From Natronospirillum operosum (GTDB taxonomy: Bacteria; Pseudomonadota; Gammaproteobacteria; Pseudomonadales; Natronospirillaceae), in assembly GCF_004768465.1 (NCBI RefSeq), contig NZ_SRMF01000001.1:1322868-1386867 (forward strand): a DNA stretch of 64,000 nt, given 5' to 3'. A program made the translations under genes and the position numbers. Below, one piece after another: positions 26,462 to 34,964 of this stretch; position 1 is the stretch's first letter; each line of letters opens with the position of its first letter. The notes beneath the pieces are model-generated. The model was not told the origin of the DNA. It worked only from the letters and a program-made list of their open reading frames with translations, and did no database searches.

Positions 26462-27283
26462 TCAGCGCTTGCGGTAAATGATACCGGGGCGGCAATGCAC
26501 CATCTCGAAATAGTCGTTCAGCCCGTTCACGGCTTCCGACGCACCCACAATGAGATAGCCCCCCGGATGCAGGCACTGATGGATCTTGAGCAAGATCTGG
26601 CGTTTTAGATCACCGCTGAAGTAGATCAGGACATTGCGGCAGAAGACGAAATGGAACTGACCCAGCAGGCTGTAGGATTCCAGCAGGTTCAGCGGCCGAA
26701 ACTCGACCCGCGAGGCAATCGGCTGCTTGACCCGCCAGCGGCCATCACTGGTCTGATCGAAATACTGCTTCAGTTGCTGTGTATCCAGCCCGCGCCCCAG
26801 CGCCAGCATGGCATACTCCCCTGCCCTGGCATCGGCCAGCACGCGTGAGGAGATGTCGGTGGCAATGATTTTTTCACCATTCAGAGCACCTGGACGGCGC
26901 TGCTTGAACTGGTCGATGATCATGGAAATGGAATAGGGTTCCTGCCCGGTGGAGCAGGCCGCCGACCAGATGCGCAGCGGCTGCCTGACCTTGCTGTCAA
27001 CAAACTCCGGCAGCAGGCGGTCACGCAGTATTTCGAACGGATGCGTATCACGAAACCACAGGGTTTCGTTGGTTGTCATGGCGTCAACGATCTGACTGCG
27101 CAGTGTGCCTCGGACATCCCTTTCGACCAGTTTAAGCAGCTCCCCCAGGTCTTCCACACCGGTGTCACGCAGAATACTGCGCAATCGGCTGGACACGAGA
27201 TACTGCTTGTTCGGGCCTAATGCGATGCCGGAGTGGCGTTCCAGAAATTCGCTGAACGCTTCATACCCTTTACTGTCCGACAT
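26462..27283 (-). CDS. cheR: Chemotaxis protein methyltransferase CheR
   Basis: 273 residues. N-terminal helical domain (GYEAFSEFLERHSGIALGPN) then the SAM-binding domain with IWSAACSTGQEPYSISMII, and FVFCRNVLIYFSGDLKRQIL. CheR methylates glutamates on chemoreceptors. AAGGAGAAGG precedes ATG 27283. Adjacent to cheV and upstream of flgB, as in Pseudomonas. Confidence 0.96.
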   Translation of the reverse strand: MSDSKGYEAFSEFLERHSGIALGPNKQYLVSSRLRSILRDTGVEDLGELLKLVERDVRGTLRSQIVDAMTTNETLWFRDTHPFEILRDRLLPEFVDSKVRQPLRIWSAACSTGQEPYSISMIIDQFKQRRPGALNGEKIIATDISSRVLADARAGEYAMLALGRGLDTQQLKQYFDQTSDGRWRVKQPIASRVEFRPLNLLESYSLLGQFHFVFCRNVLIYFSGDLKRQILLKIHQCLHPGGYLIVGASEAVNGLNDYFEMVHCRPGIIYRKR

Positions 27284-27417
27284 GGGCAGGCCTTCTCCTT
27301 TTGATCTGAAATCCGATTGCAACGACCCGGACTGGCCAACACTTGCTGGCGTCTGCGGGCCGGTGTACGACCGACTACCCTTTTCAGGCTCTCACGATGG
27401 AGAGTATTCTTTGATGG

Positions 27418-28368
27418 CTATTCTTCCAGCGCCGGCACAATGCCGCCCATGGAAAGAATCCTGTCAATCACCTTCTGTGCCAGTTCATCAGGATGGAACT
27501 TGGCCTGAAACTCGTCAGCGCCCACCTTCCTGACCATATTCTGATTGAACACACCGCTCAGGGACGTATGCAGAATGATGTGCAACCCCCGGAGCTGCGG
27601 GTCGTCTCGCACCCGTGTAGTGAGAGTATAGCCGTCCATCTCCGGCATTTCGATGTCGGAAATCAGCATGGCGTATTCCTGCAACGGGTCCTTGCCTTCG
27701 CTCAGCATGGCCTGCAGGTGATCCCAGGCCTGTTTGCCGTCTTCCAGCGTGACCGTTTCGATGCCGATCTGCTGGACACAGCGTTCAATCTGCTTGCGTG
27801 CAATGCGGGAGTCATCACAGATCAGCACTTTGAGGCTCACGGCTGCAGCCCGGGCCTCATCGGTAATGACGCCCGCACCGACCTCTTCATTGACCGGCGA
27901 TACCTCGGCAAGGATCTTTTCCACATCAATGATCTCGACCAGCTGTTCGTCCAGCCGCGTCACTGCAGTCAGATAATGAGCATGCCCGGACCCCTTGGGC
28001 GGCGGCAGGATATCTTCCCATTTCATGTTGACGATGCGGTCAACCGAATTGACCAGAAAACCCTGCGTCTTGCCGTTGTACTCGGTGACAATGACAAAGG
28101 CCTCTTCGACTTTCTCCAGTGGCTTGAGCCCAATGGCCAGCCCCAGATCCAGTATGGGGGTGGTACCGCCGCGAATATGTGACACCCCGCGCACAACGGC
28201 CTTGCTCTTGGGCATGCTGGTCAGGCGCGGACAGGGCAGCACCTCCTTCACTTTGAACACATTGATGCCGTACACCTGTTTGCTCGCCAGTCGAAACAGC
28301 AGCATTTCCAGCCTGTTCTGCCCCACCATCTGGGTGCGCTGATCCACGTTGTGCATGACTCCGGACAT
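27418..28368 (-). CDS. cheV: Chemotaxis coupling protein CheV (CheW-receiver)
   Basis: 316 residues. The N-terminal CheW domain (MLLFRLASKQVYGINVFKVK) couples receptors to CheA; the C-terminal receiver domain starts VLICDDSRIARKQIERCVQQ, with the probable phospho-acceptor Asp in MLISDIEMPEMDGYTL. CheV is thought to buffer phosphorylation and aid adaptation. The start lies 132 bases from the divergent flgA gene. Confidence 0.95.
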   Translation of the reverse strand: MSGVMHNVDQRTQMVGQNRLEMLLFRLASKQVYGINVFKVKEVLPCPRLTSMPKSKAVVRGVSHIRGGTTPILDLGLAIGLKPLEKVEEAFVIVTEYNGKTQGFLVNSVDRIVNMKWEDILPPPKGSGHAHYLTAVTRLDEQLVEIIDVEKILAEVSPVNEEVGAGVITDEARAAAVSLKVLICDDSRIARKQIERCVQQIGIETVTLEDGKQAWDHLQAMLSEGKDPLQEYAMLISDIEMPEMDGYTLTTRVRDDPQLRGLHIILHTSLSGVFNQNMVRKVGADEFQAKFHPDELAQKVIDRILSMGGIVPALEE

Positions 28369-28449
28369 GACGCTGTTCTCCCATGACTGTAATACTGAGC
28401 CTGTCTGCTATCTGACCACTTGCCATCTGTCGGCTGCTGGCCCGCAGGG

Positions 28450-28466
28450 GTGGCATGCTAGTTGCT
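28450..28466 (+). promoter_or_regulatory. Sigma-54 promoter for flgA
   Basis: GTGGCATGCTAGTTGCT carries TGGCATG and TTGCT with GG and GC exactly 10 bases apart. The predicted start of transcription is about 25 bases before the flgA start codon. This is the best -24/-12 match in the window. Confidence 0.75.
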
Positions 28467-28500
28467 GCATATCGGTTAATCGCATAATACCGACGGATTC

Positions 28501-29358
28501 ATGACAACCATCAGCCGCCGCCTGCACAGAGAGGTCAGCCCGGGTTCAGCCCACAGCTCGAACCCCCTGACCACTCCGGTCCGCCGCCCTGAACCAGCCT
28601 GCCTGACCCGAAGGGTTGGCGGCCAGGTCCTGCGCGTCGGTGCGCTGCTTGCACTGAGTGCGCTGTGTGCGGCACTGCCAATGGCTGCCGAACCAGCAGA
28701 GCAGGATTATGCCAGCGAACTGAAGGCGCTGCTCACCGAGCGGATTGTCACCACCATTCTAGCTCAATATAGCGGCGCCACCCGAGAAAATATTAGTGTG
28801 GATATGACCCTGCCCAGCACCATGCAGGCACTGGCGCCCTGTGCGATCGAGCCGGACGTGGATGCCAGCCGCGACCAGTGGCTGGGCAGCGTGCGCCTGT
28901 CGGTGCGCTGTCACGGTTCGCCGGGCTGGGCGCTCAATGTTCGAGCCACCAGCAGTCTGACGCTGCCAGTGGCGGCACTGGACAGCTCTTTACCGCGTAA
29001 TCACGTCCTTACTGAGAACGACATCACATTCCGTGAAACCGACATAGCCGGTCTGCGTCAAGGTTTCTATCTGGATGCCGACTCAGTGGTCGGCGCGGCG
29101 CTGGTGCGCAACCTGAGCAGCAACCAGATTTTGACGCACAGGAATGTTGAAGTGCCGCCGATGATCCATCGGGGTGATCAGGTCACCATTCTGGTCCGGG
29201 GCAGCGGCATGATGATATCAATGGAAGGAACAGCCATGGCCGATGGCGTGCATGGCCGTCAAATATCTGTCAGGAACAACAGTTCAGATCGTGTCATACG
29301 GGCCTGGGTCGTGGACCGGGGAGTTGTTGAGGTTCCCTTTGTAGCCAGGAACCCGTAA
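28501..29358 (+). CDS. flgA: Flagellar P-ring assembly chaperone FlgA
   Basis: 285 residues. The hydrophobic signal segment LRVGALLALSALCAALPMAA begins near residue 44, so the n-region is unusually long; no later ATG, GTG or TTG start was found before it. The C-terminal SAF domain includes LPRNHVLTENDITFRETDIA and RNLSSNQILTHRNVEVPPM, then IHRGDQVTILVRGSGMMISM. FlgA is periplasmic and assists P-ring (FlgI) assembly. Confidence 0.93.
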   Translation: MTTISRRLHREVSPGSAHSSNPLTTPVRRPEPACLTRRVGGQVLRVGALLALSALCAALPMAAEPAEQDYASELKALLTERIVTTILAQYSGATRENISVDMTLPSTMQALAPCAIEPDVDASRDQWLGSVRLSVRCHGSPGWALNVRATSSLTLPVAALDSSLPRNHVLTENDITFRETDIAGLRQGFYLDADSVVGAALVRNLSSNQILTHRNVEVPPMIHRGDQVTILVRGSGMMISMEGTAMADGVHGRQISVRNNSSDRVIRAWVVDRGVVEVPFVARNP

Positions 29359-29365
29359 AAAAGAC

Positions 29366-29392
29366 TAAAGTTCATGTTACAGTGGCCGCTAC
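29366..29392 (+). promoter_or_regulatory. FliA (sigma-28) promoter for flgM
   Basis: TAAAGTTC (29366-29373), an exact 11-base spacer, and GCCGCTAC (29385-29392), compared with consensus TAAAGTTT-N11-GCCGATAA. The predicted [16 protein letters not shown] near 29400, 29 bases before flgM. A FliA promoter here would close the known loop in which the anti-sigma factor FlgM is made under the factor it inhibits. Confidence 0.85.
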
Positions 29393-29428
29393 CCCACACA
29401 GCGGAACTGTATTTAGAGGGTGAAGACA

Positions 29429-29746
29429 ATGGCAATCAATTTCAATAATGGTGTCGGGCCAACGCAAAACGGCACCAGTAATACCCGGGAACGGGACAAT
29501 GTGACCCCGATGGGCCGGAATGTCAGTAGCGGCACTGACAGCCAGGCCGCCGAGGAATCCACTGATTCGGTGCAACTGAGCAGTCAGGTACAATCCTTGC
29601 AGTCTCTTGAGGCGAAGATCAAGGATATGCCGGACGTGGATGAGGCAAAGGTAGAGCGTATCAAGTCTGCCATTGCCAACGGCGAATACGAAATCAACTA
29701 CGAGCGACTGGCGGCCGCCATCCAGCGGTTCGAAAGCGGGGCCTGA
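29429..29746 (+). CDS. flgM: Anti-sigma-28 factor FlgM
   Basis: 105 residues: a polar, disordered N-terminal half and a helical C terminus (EAKVERIKSAIANGEYEINY, then ERLAAAIQRFE) typical of FlgM. It holds FliA inactive until exported through the finished hook. GAGGG precedes ATG 29429; a GTG 9 bases upstream is an alternative start but overlaps the ribosome-binding site. Confidence 0.94.
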   Translation: MAINFNNGVGPTQNGTSNTRERDNVTPMGRNVSSGTDSQAAEESTDSVQLSSQVQSLQSLEAKIKDMPDVDEAKVERIKSAIANGEYEINYERLAAAIQRFESGA

Positions 29747-29788
29747 GTCCGGCGGCCGGTTCAGTCGCTGAACTGAGGGTTCATCGTT

Positions 29789-30250
29789 ATGAACTGGCAC
29801 ACTGAACAGTTACAGGAACTGATCGACCGGCTGGATGCCCTTGCCGTTGCCGCCCGGCAAATGCTTGCCGTTCTGCAAGAGGAGCACACGGCCCTTTATC
29901 ACCGTGATCCCCCTACCCCCGAGCTATTGCATGAAAAAGCCCGTCTGGCCGGAATTATCGAGACAGAACAGGCGACTTTCAGTGCATTTCGGTCTACTCT
30001 GAACACAGACAATCTGGAATCATCACTGGCCGAGCAGGAAGCGCCAGCCGCTCACGAGCACTGGGTGACCACCCGCAGCCTGCTGCAGCAGTGCGACCAT
30101 CTGAATGAAGTCAATGGGCGCCTGCTCAACCGACTGCACACACGGAACAGACTGTTCGACCGCGTGCTGCGTCAACAGGTCACTGAACCCACCTACTCAC
30201 GCAGCGGACAGCTCGGTGATGGTCGTCAGGGCAGTCTGGGGCGCGCCTGA
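29789..30250 (+). CDS. flgN: Flagellar export chaperone FlgN
   Basis: 153 residues, all-helical, beginning MNWHTEQLQELIDRLDALAV. Its position directly after flgM and its HEKARLAGIIETEQATFSAF helix fit FlgN, the cytoplasmic chaperone for FlgK and FlgL. Given the enlarged FlgK here it presumably still binds the conserved C-terminal helix. Confidence 0.85.
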   Translation: MNWHTEQLQELIDRLDALAVAARQMLAVLQEEHTALYHRDPPTPELLHEKARLAGIIETEQATFSAFRSTLNTDNLESSLAEQEAPAAHEHWVTTRSLLQQCDHLNEVNGRLLNRLHTRNRLFDRVLRQQVTEPTYSRSGQLGDGRQGSLGRA

Positions 30251-30322
30251 GACCTGGCACAAAGGCTCCCGGCGGCTTGCATTGAACGACCAAGACGAGC
30301 GGGAGCCTGGCAGTTGTAGCCT

Positions 30323-31759
30323 ATGTACATAGACACTCTTACCCTCTTCATTGTCGCCGAAGTGCTGGTGGTGTTCATCATCATCGCGGTGATTCTGTTC
30401 CGGCGCAGTCGCCTGCTGAAGATAATGCTGGCCCTGCTGACGGAACGCCGACTGCAACGGCTGCACCAGCAAAGCGAAGAGCACAAGGAGTTGCTGGCTC
30501 TGCGCAAGGCCTACGGCAAGCTGCAGGTCGAACTGATGCAGATGCGGCGCGAGGGCGGTCAGACCTATGCCGAACAGGTGCAGAACCGGCTGGCAGACCT
30601 GGCCGGCGGGGATCAGGGCGACAAGGAAGATGACGACAGTGCGCAAGAGAGCACTGATGACGAGCCCCTTGACCAGGAAGGCACCCACAGAACCCGCGCC
30701 ATACGGCGTGCCTTTTACGAATTCGAAGCCGCTCGCGCCTCACCACTCGAACAGGACATTCTGGCAGCCGAAAATACGCTGCTGGAGCAGCTCAAGATCC
30801 AGCTTGGCCGCGATCCGGACGAGGAAGAGGATGAGTTGGTACAGTCACAGAATGCCGAGTTGCTGGCCCGCATTCGTGAACTGGAAGCTGTGGAAACCGA
30901 GTACAAGGCACTGCAAAAGGAGATGGCCAAGGCAGAGAGCCAGTTGGCCGACCAGGAACGGAAGCTGGAAGAACTCAAGAAGATCGATGACGCCAGCCGT
31001 CTGGATCCTGGCAATATGCCCGCGGTCGGCAATGACGTTCAGGACGAAATCTATCGCCTCAAATGCGAGCGCTTCGACCAGGCAGAAGCCATCAACAACC
31101 TCAAGCTGCGCCTGCAGAAACTGGTGGATGATGGCGATGCCAACGAGTTGATTGCCGTGCAGCAGGACCAGATCGCCGCGCAGGAAAGATACATCAAGGA
31201 AGCGGAAGCCAGCATCAAGCTGCTCGAGGAGGAACTCGAGGCAGCGGCGAAGAAAGGCTCCGGTCCGAGCTCAGGCGGCAAGGCGCAGGACTCGGAACAT
31301 ATGGACAAGCTGGCGGCCTATGCCAGTGAGCAGCGGGCCAGCATGGGTGATATCCGTGACAACCTGAAGGCCCTGCGGGCCGCCGAAAAGGCCGAGGAAC
31401 GTCTGCAGTTGCTGGAGCAGCAGGAACAGCAGCTGGGCCGCATGGAGCGCGCGGTACAGGAGGCGGACACCTGTGTCAGCATGCTCGAGGGTGAGCTGGC
31501 AGCAGCCAACGAACGCATCGAGTCACTGAGCAGTGCCGCCGAGAATGCCGAACAGAATGATCATTTCCGCCAGCAGGCCGATGAGTTGGAGAAACTGCTC
31601 AACACCTTCCTGACCGACAGCGAAGACATGATGGCCTGTATCAACGGCCTGGAAGACCACAACAAGGCGCTGCGTGAGATGCTGCTGGAGCGGGGGGCCA
31701 AGGCCAGTGAGCTGCCTGCGCCACCACCGCCGCCAACCATGCAGAACCGCCCCAGCTGA
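30323..31759 (+). CDS. Membrane-anchored coiled-coil protein, unknown function
   Basis: 478 residues that I cannot assign to a named family. One N-terminal transmembrane helix (IVAEVLVVFIIIAVILF, about 9-25) is followed by basic residues, so the bulk is likely cytoplasmic. From residue 35 almost to the end the sequence is heptad-like and Glu/Lys/Gln-rich (ARIRELEAVETEYKALQKEM; EAEASIKLLEEELEAAAKKG), predicting long coiled coils with a break near 90-115. The last 15 residues are proline-rich. It follows flgM-flgN by 72 bases, where some relatives carry the PilZ gene flgZ, so a flagellar or polar scaffold role is possible but not shown. Confidence 0.8.
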   Translation: MYIDTLTLFIVAEVLVVFIIIAVILFRRSRLLKIMLALLTERRLQRLHQQSEEHKELLALRKAYGKLQVELMQMRREGGQTYAEQVQNRLADLAGGDQGDKEDDDSAQESTDDEPLDQEGTHRTRAIRRAFYEFEAARASPLEQDILAAENTLLEQLKIQLGRDPDEEEDELVQSQNAELLARIRELEAVETEYKALQKEMAKAESQLADQERKLEELKKIDDASRLDPGNMPAVGNDVQDEIYRLKCERFDQAEAINNLKLRLQKLVDDGDANELIAVQQDQIAAQERYIKEAEASIKLLEEELEAAAKKGSGPSSGGKAQDSEHMDKLAAYASEQRASMGDIRDNLKALRAAEKAEERLQLLEQQEQQLGRMERAVQEADTCVSMLEGELAAANERIESLSSAAENAEQNDHFRQQADELEKLLNTFLTDSEDMMACINGLEDHNKALREMLLERGAKASELPAPPPPPTMQNRPS

Positions 31760-31763
31760 GCTC

Positions 31764-33578
31764 TCAGCCGATTTGCCCGGCCTGTGCCTCCTGTTCCTGC
31801 TGCAACGCCCAGAGGCGGGCATAGTGTCCCGCCTGATCCAGCAGGGCCTGATGCGTGCCCTGCTCTGCTACCCTGCCCTCATGCAGCACAATGATGCGGT
31901 CGGCATCAGTGATGGTGGACAGCCGGTGCGCAATGACCAGGCTGGTATGACCGGAAGCCAGGCTGCGCATGGCGGCCAGTATGGCCTGCTCGGCACCGGA
32001 ATCCAGCGCCGAAGTCGCCTCGTCGAACACCACTATGGGTGACCCCTTCAGCAATACGCGGGCAATGGCGATACGCTGTTTCTCGCCCCCCGACACCTTC
32101 AGACCACGTTCGCCCACCAGGGTCTGATCGCCGTCCGGCAGGCTGTCGATAAAGTGGCGCAGGTGTGCCATGTCGATGGCGCGCTCGATGGCTTCCGGCG
32201 CGGCCTCGGGGTCCCCATAGGCGATGTTGTCACGAATGGTGGTATTGAACAGCACGGTATCCTGCGGCACCACGGCGATGGCCTGACGCAGGCTGTCCAG
32301 GGTGACACCCTCTATGGGCTGGCCATCAATGCGAATCTGGCCGCTGTCCAGATCATAGAAGCGGAACAGCAGCCGCGCCAGCGTGCTCTTGCCGGCTCCG
32401 GAGGCTCCGACAACGGCCACGCGCTGACCGGGCTCCACGACAAAACCGACATCCCGCAACACCGGTCGGTCGGGCCGATACCCGAAAGCAACCCGAGCAA
32501 ACTCGATACGCCCCTGGCGGACGATCAGCTCGGGTGCACCGGGCATATCCTCTACCGTTGGCTGCTGCTCCAGCAGCCCCAGCATGTTTTCCAGATCAGT
32601 GAGCGCGCGCCGTATTTCCCGGTATACGAAGCCGAGAAAGTTCAGCGGTATGAACAGCTGAATCATGTAGGCGTTGACCATGACCAGATCGCCCACGGTC
32701 ATGCGCTCCCCCACCACACCCTGCGCGGCCAGCGTCATGATGGCCATGATCGCCAGACCGATGATCAGGGCCTGGCCCGAGTTCAGCGCCAGCAGCGTGG
32801 TGCGGTTCTTCAGTTTGGCGTTCTCCCAGTGGCGCAGAAAATCATCGTAGATCCGCGCTTCATGGGTCTCGTTGTTGAAATACTTGACGGTCTCGTAGTT
32901 CATCAGGCTGTCGACCGCCCGGGTATTGGTCGAGGAGTCGGCCAGGTTGGCCGCGCGCACAAAGCGTGTGCGCCATTCTGTGACCAGGATGGTGAACAGG
33001 ATATACAGCGTAACGGCCACCAGCGTGATCAGGGCATACCAGATGGAGAACGTCAGGGTGAAAATCAGTGCCACCATGATGATCTCGAACAGCGTGGGCA
33101 CGACATTGAACATCAGAAAGCGCATCAGAAAACTGATGCCGCCGGTGCCCCGCTCGATATCACGACTGATGCCACCGGTCTGTCGATTCAGATGAAAACC
33201 CAGATCCAGTCGATGCAGATGTTCGAACACCCGCAGGCCGATGCGGCGCATGGCATGCTCGGTAATACGGCTGAAGATGGCATCGCGCAACTCACCGAAA
33301 AACACCGACGCAAAGCGCAGGCTGCCGTAGATCAGAATGAAGGCCAGCGGCAGCACAATCTCGGGTTGCAGGCTGCGATCCACGCCGTCGACGATATGCT
33401 TCAGCGCCCAGGGCATGGTCAGGGTCGCACCCTTGGCAGCCAGCAATGACACCAGGGCCAGCAGCGCCCTGCCCTTGAAGTCCCACAGATAGGGCCAGAG
33501 CGATACCACAATCTTTTTCAGGTCGAGTGCGCTGAGTGCCTTGGGTGGGTGCGGGCTCGGAGACGAGGAGCGGGGCAT
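31764..33578 (-). CDS. ABC exporter, ATM1/HMT1-like half-transporter
   Basis: 604 residues: an N-terminal six-helix transmembrane domain and a C-terminal ATPase with Walker A VGASGAGKST, signature VSGGEKQRIAIARVLL and Walker B IVVFDEATSALD. The intracellular motif LGFHLNRQTGGISRDIERGT with FNVVPTLFEIIMV is typical of the ATM1-type (ABCB7-like) exporters that move glutathione-linked compounds or metals. The start at 33578 is the most plausible; the frame stays open 34 codons further but that part is not family-like. It ends 4 bases from the convergent coiled-coil gene. Confidence 0.88.
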   Translation of the reverse strand: MPRSSSPSPHPPKALSALDLKKIVVSLWPYLWDFKGRALLALVSLLAAKGATLTMPWALKHIVDGVDRSLQPEIVLPLAFILIYGSLRFASVFFGELRDAIFSRITEHAMRRIGLRVFEHLHRLDLGFHLNRQTGGISRDIERGTGGISFLMRFLMFNVVPTLFEIIMVALIFTLTFSIWYALITLVAVTLYILFTILVTEWRTRFVRAANLADSSTNTRAVDSLMNYETVKYFNNETHEARIYDDFLRHWENAKLKNRTTLLALNSGQALIIGLAIMAIMTLAAQGVVGERMTVGDLVMVNAYMIQLFIPLNFLGFVYREIRRALTDLENMLGLLEQQPTVEDMPGAPELIVRQGRIEFARVAFGYRPDRPVLRDVGFVVEPGQRVAVVGASGAGKSTLARLLFRFYDLDSGQIRIDGQPIEGVTLDSLRQAIAVVPQDTVLFNTTIRDNIAYGDPEAAPEAIERAIDMAHLRHFIDSLPDGDQTLVGERGLKVSGGEKQRIAIARVLLKGSPIVVFDEATSALDSGAEQAILAAMRSLASGHTSLVIAHRLSTITDADRIIVLHEGRVAEQGTHQALLDQAGHYARLWALQQEQEAQAGQIG

Positions 33579-33702
33579 ATCTACAACCTGATGTCGGGGT
33601 GAGGTCGACAGGGCCGCACAGCGGTCCTGCCCAAAGGCACTTGGGTCTGAGGCGCCCGGCATTATACAATGCGCCTCCACACGAGCACAGGGTCACCGAC
33701 AC

Positions 33703-34218
33703 ATGCAGTTTCCTGCCATGATCGCTTTCGAGTACAGCCACTTCGAGCCTACCGCCTTCCCGACGGCAGTGGCCTGGACGCTGGACTCGGGGCTGTACAA
33801 AGCGGTCCTGATTCAGCCTGACGAACCCTGGTTGCAGACCCTGAGTGATGACAGTACTGCGCTGGAGCGCCCCGTGTCCGAGTTGCTGGAACTGGGGGAG
33901 AATCCGGCCGATGTGGGCCAGGAACTGAATGCCGACCGCCCTTCAGGCCCGCTGTTTGCGGAAGAGCCAGACATGGTCCAGAACATGCTCGAACGCCTGT
34001 TCGATGCCCTGCATCTGGACAACCCCTACACCGTAGAGCCGATTGGCAGCCTGTTCGGCCCCTGGCCGGAGACCGATATCGATCAGACCCGGCAGCTCTA
34101 TATGGACCGTCTGGACCTGTCGCCGCACATTGCCGAACAGAATATCCTGCTGTGGCGGGCGACCTATGCGCACCTGATGCAGCAGGCCGAGATCATTACC
34201 GGCGCGAGCGACGAATAG
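33703..34218 (+). CDS. Small acidic protein with degenerate exonuclease-like N terminus
   Basis: 171 residues. The opening MIAFEYSHFEPTAFPTAVAW has the spacing of the first motif of DEDDh-type exonuclease folds (DxE followed by a TxxPIEIAW-like strand), and KAVLIQPDEPWL continues the same pattern. The first Asp is replaced by Ala, so catalysis by this route is unlikely. The remainder is helical and acidic. The similarity is my inference from pattern only. It ends 8 bases from convergent hda. A TATACAAT sequence upstream may be its -10. Confidence 0.6.
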   Translation: MQFPAMIAFEYSHFEPTAFPTAVAWTLDSGLYKAVLIQPDEPWLQTLSDDSTALERPVSELLELGENPADVGQELNADRPSGPLFAEEPDMVQNMLERLFDALHLDNPYTVEPIGSLFGPWPETDIDQTRQLYMDRLDLSPHIAEQNILLWRATYAHLMQQAEIITGASDE

Positions 34219-34226
34219 ACCGCCGT

Positions 34227-34964
34227 TCAGCCCTGCCAGCCGGTCACGGCACGGATAAACGGCTGCGTCAGGCGGCGTTTTTCGGCCAGGGCCCGGGTAT
34301 CGAGCTCGGTCATCAGGGCCGCCATCCGCGACCAGTCTCTGGGTCCCCGCAGAGCGAGATAACGGGCCGCATCCGTGCCCATCTGCAGGCCGCGCCGGTT
34401 AGCCAGTGACTGTATGGCGGCTTCCCACTGTTCATCTTCCGGCAAGCGCCAGTTGGCGACCATGCCCCAGCTCAGCCGTGAGTGCAGGTCGGGCAGCACC
34501 TTGCCCTCCAGTTCCGTCAGCGGCCGGTGGCTGCCCATGATCAGCTGATGCCCCTGATCGCGCTGCTGGTTGAACAGGTGAAACAGGGCTTCATCCCAGG
34601 TCGGCTTGCCCAGCACGGCATCCATGTCGTCCAGACAGAGCAGTGTCATGGCGCTCATGTCCTCCAGCACGTCCGGCCCGTAATCGGCCAGATCCCGCAG
34701 GCTCAGGTAGAACACGGCAAGATCGCTCTCTTCCCCCTGCCGGCACAGCGCCTGCAGCAGTTGGGTCAGGCCACCGCCCGGCGGTGCATGAATAAACAGA
34801 CTCTGCTCGCTTGCGTGCCCGCCCTGCAGGCTGTCCTGCCAGACCGTTTCCAGCCAGTCCAGAAACCAGTCGTTGGGCGCCCGGAACAATGCAGACAGGC
34901 GCGCATCATCCGGCAGGCTGACCATCAGGGGAAGTTGTCGCGGCGGATCGCGAGGCTCAGTCAC
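34227..34964 (-). CDS. hda: DnaA regulatory inactivator Hda
   Basis: 245 residues. A QLPLMV motif near the N terminus fits the beta-clamp-binding motif of Hda. A DnaA-like AAA+ core follows, with LLCLDDMDAVLG and LTELEGKVLPDLHSRLSWGM. The P-loop reads APPGGGLTQ, lacking the usual basic residue. Hda promotes hydrolysis of DnaA-ATP after replication starts. I prefer the GTG at 34964, which overlaps the upstream DUF2066 gene by 8 bases; a TTG three codons earlier is possible. Gene order (DUF2066, hda, facing purM) matches Pseudomonas. Confidence 0.88.
   Translation of the reverse strand: MTEPRDPPRQLPLMVSLPDDARLSALFRAPNDWFLDWLETVWQDSLQGGHASEQSLFIHAPPGGGLTQLLQALCRQGEESDLAVFYLSLRDLADYGPDVLEDMSAMTLLCLDDMDAVLGKPTWDEALFHLFNQQRDQGHQLIMGSHRPLTELEGKVLPDLHSRLSWGMVANWRLPEDEQWEAAIQSLANRRGLQMGTDAARYLALRGPRDWSRMAALMTELDTRALAEKRRLTQPFIRAVTGWQG

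Noticed and set aside
28369..28500. Sigma-54 site for cheV on the minus strand
   Set aside because: TGGCAAG occurs but no GC lies 10 bases downstream of the GG.
32154..33449. 431-codon plus-strand open frame over the ABC exporter
   Set aside because: Antisense shadow; Walker and signature motifs are all on the minus strand.
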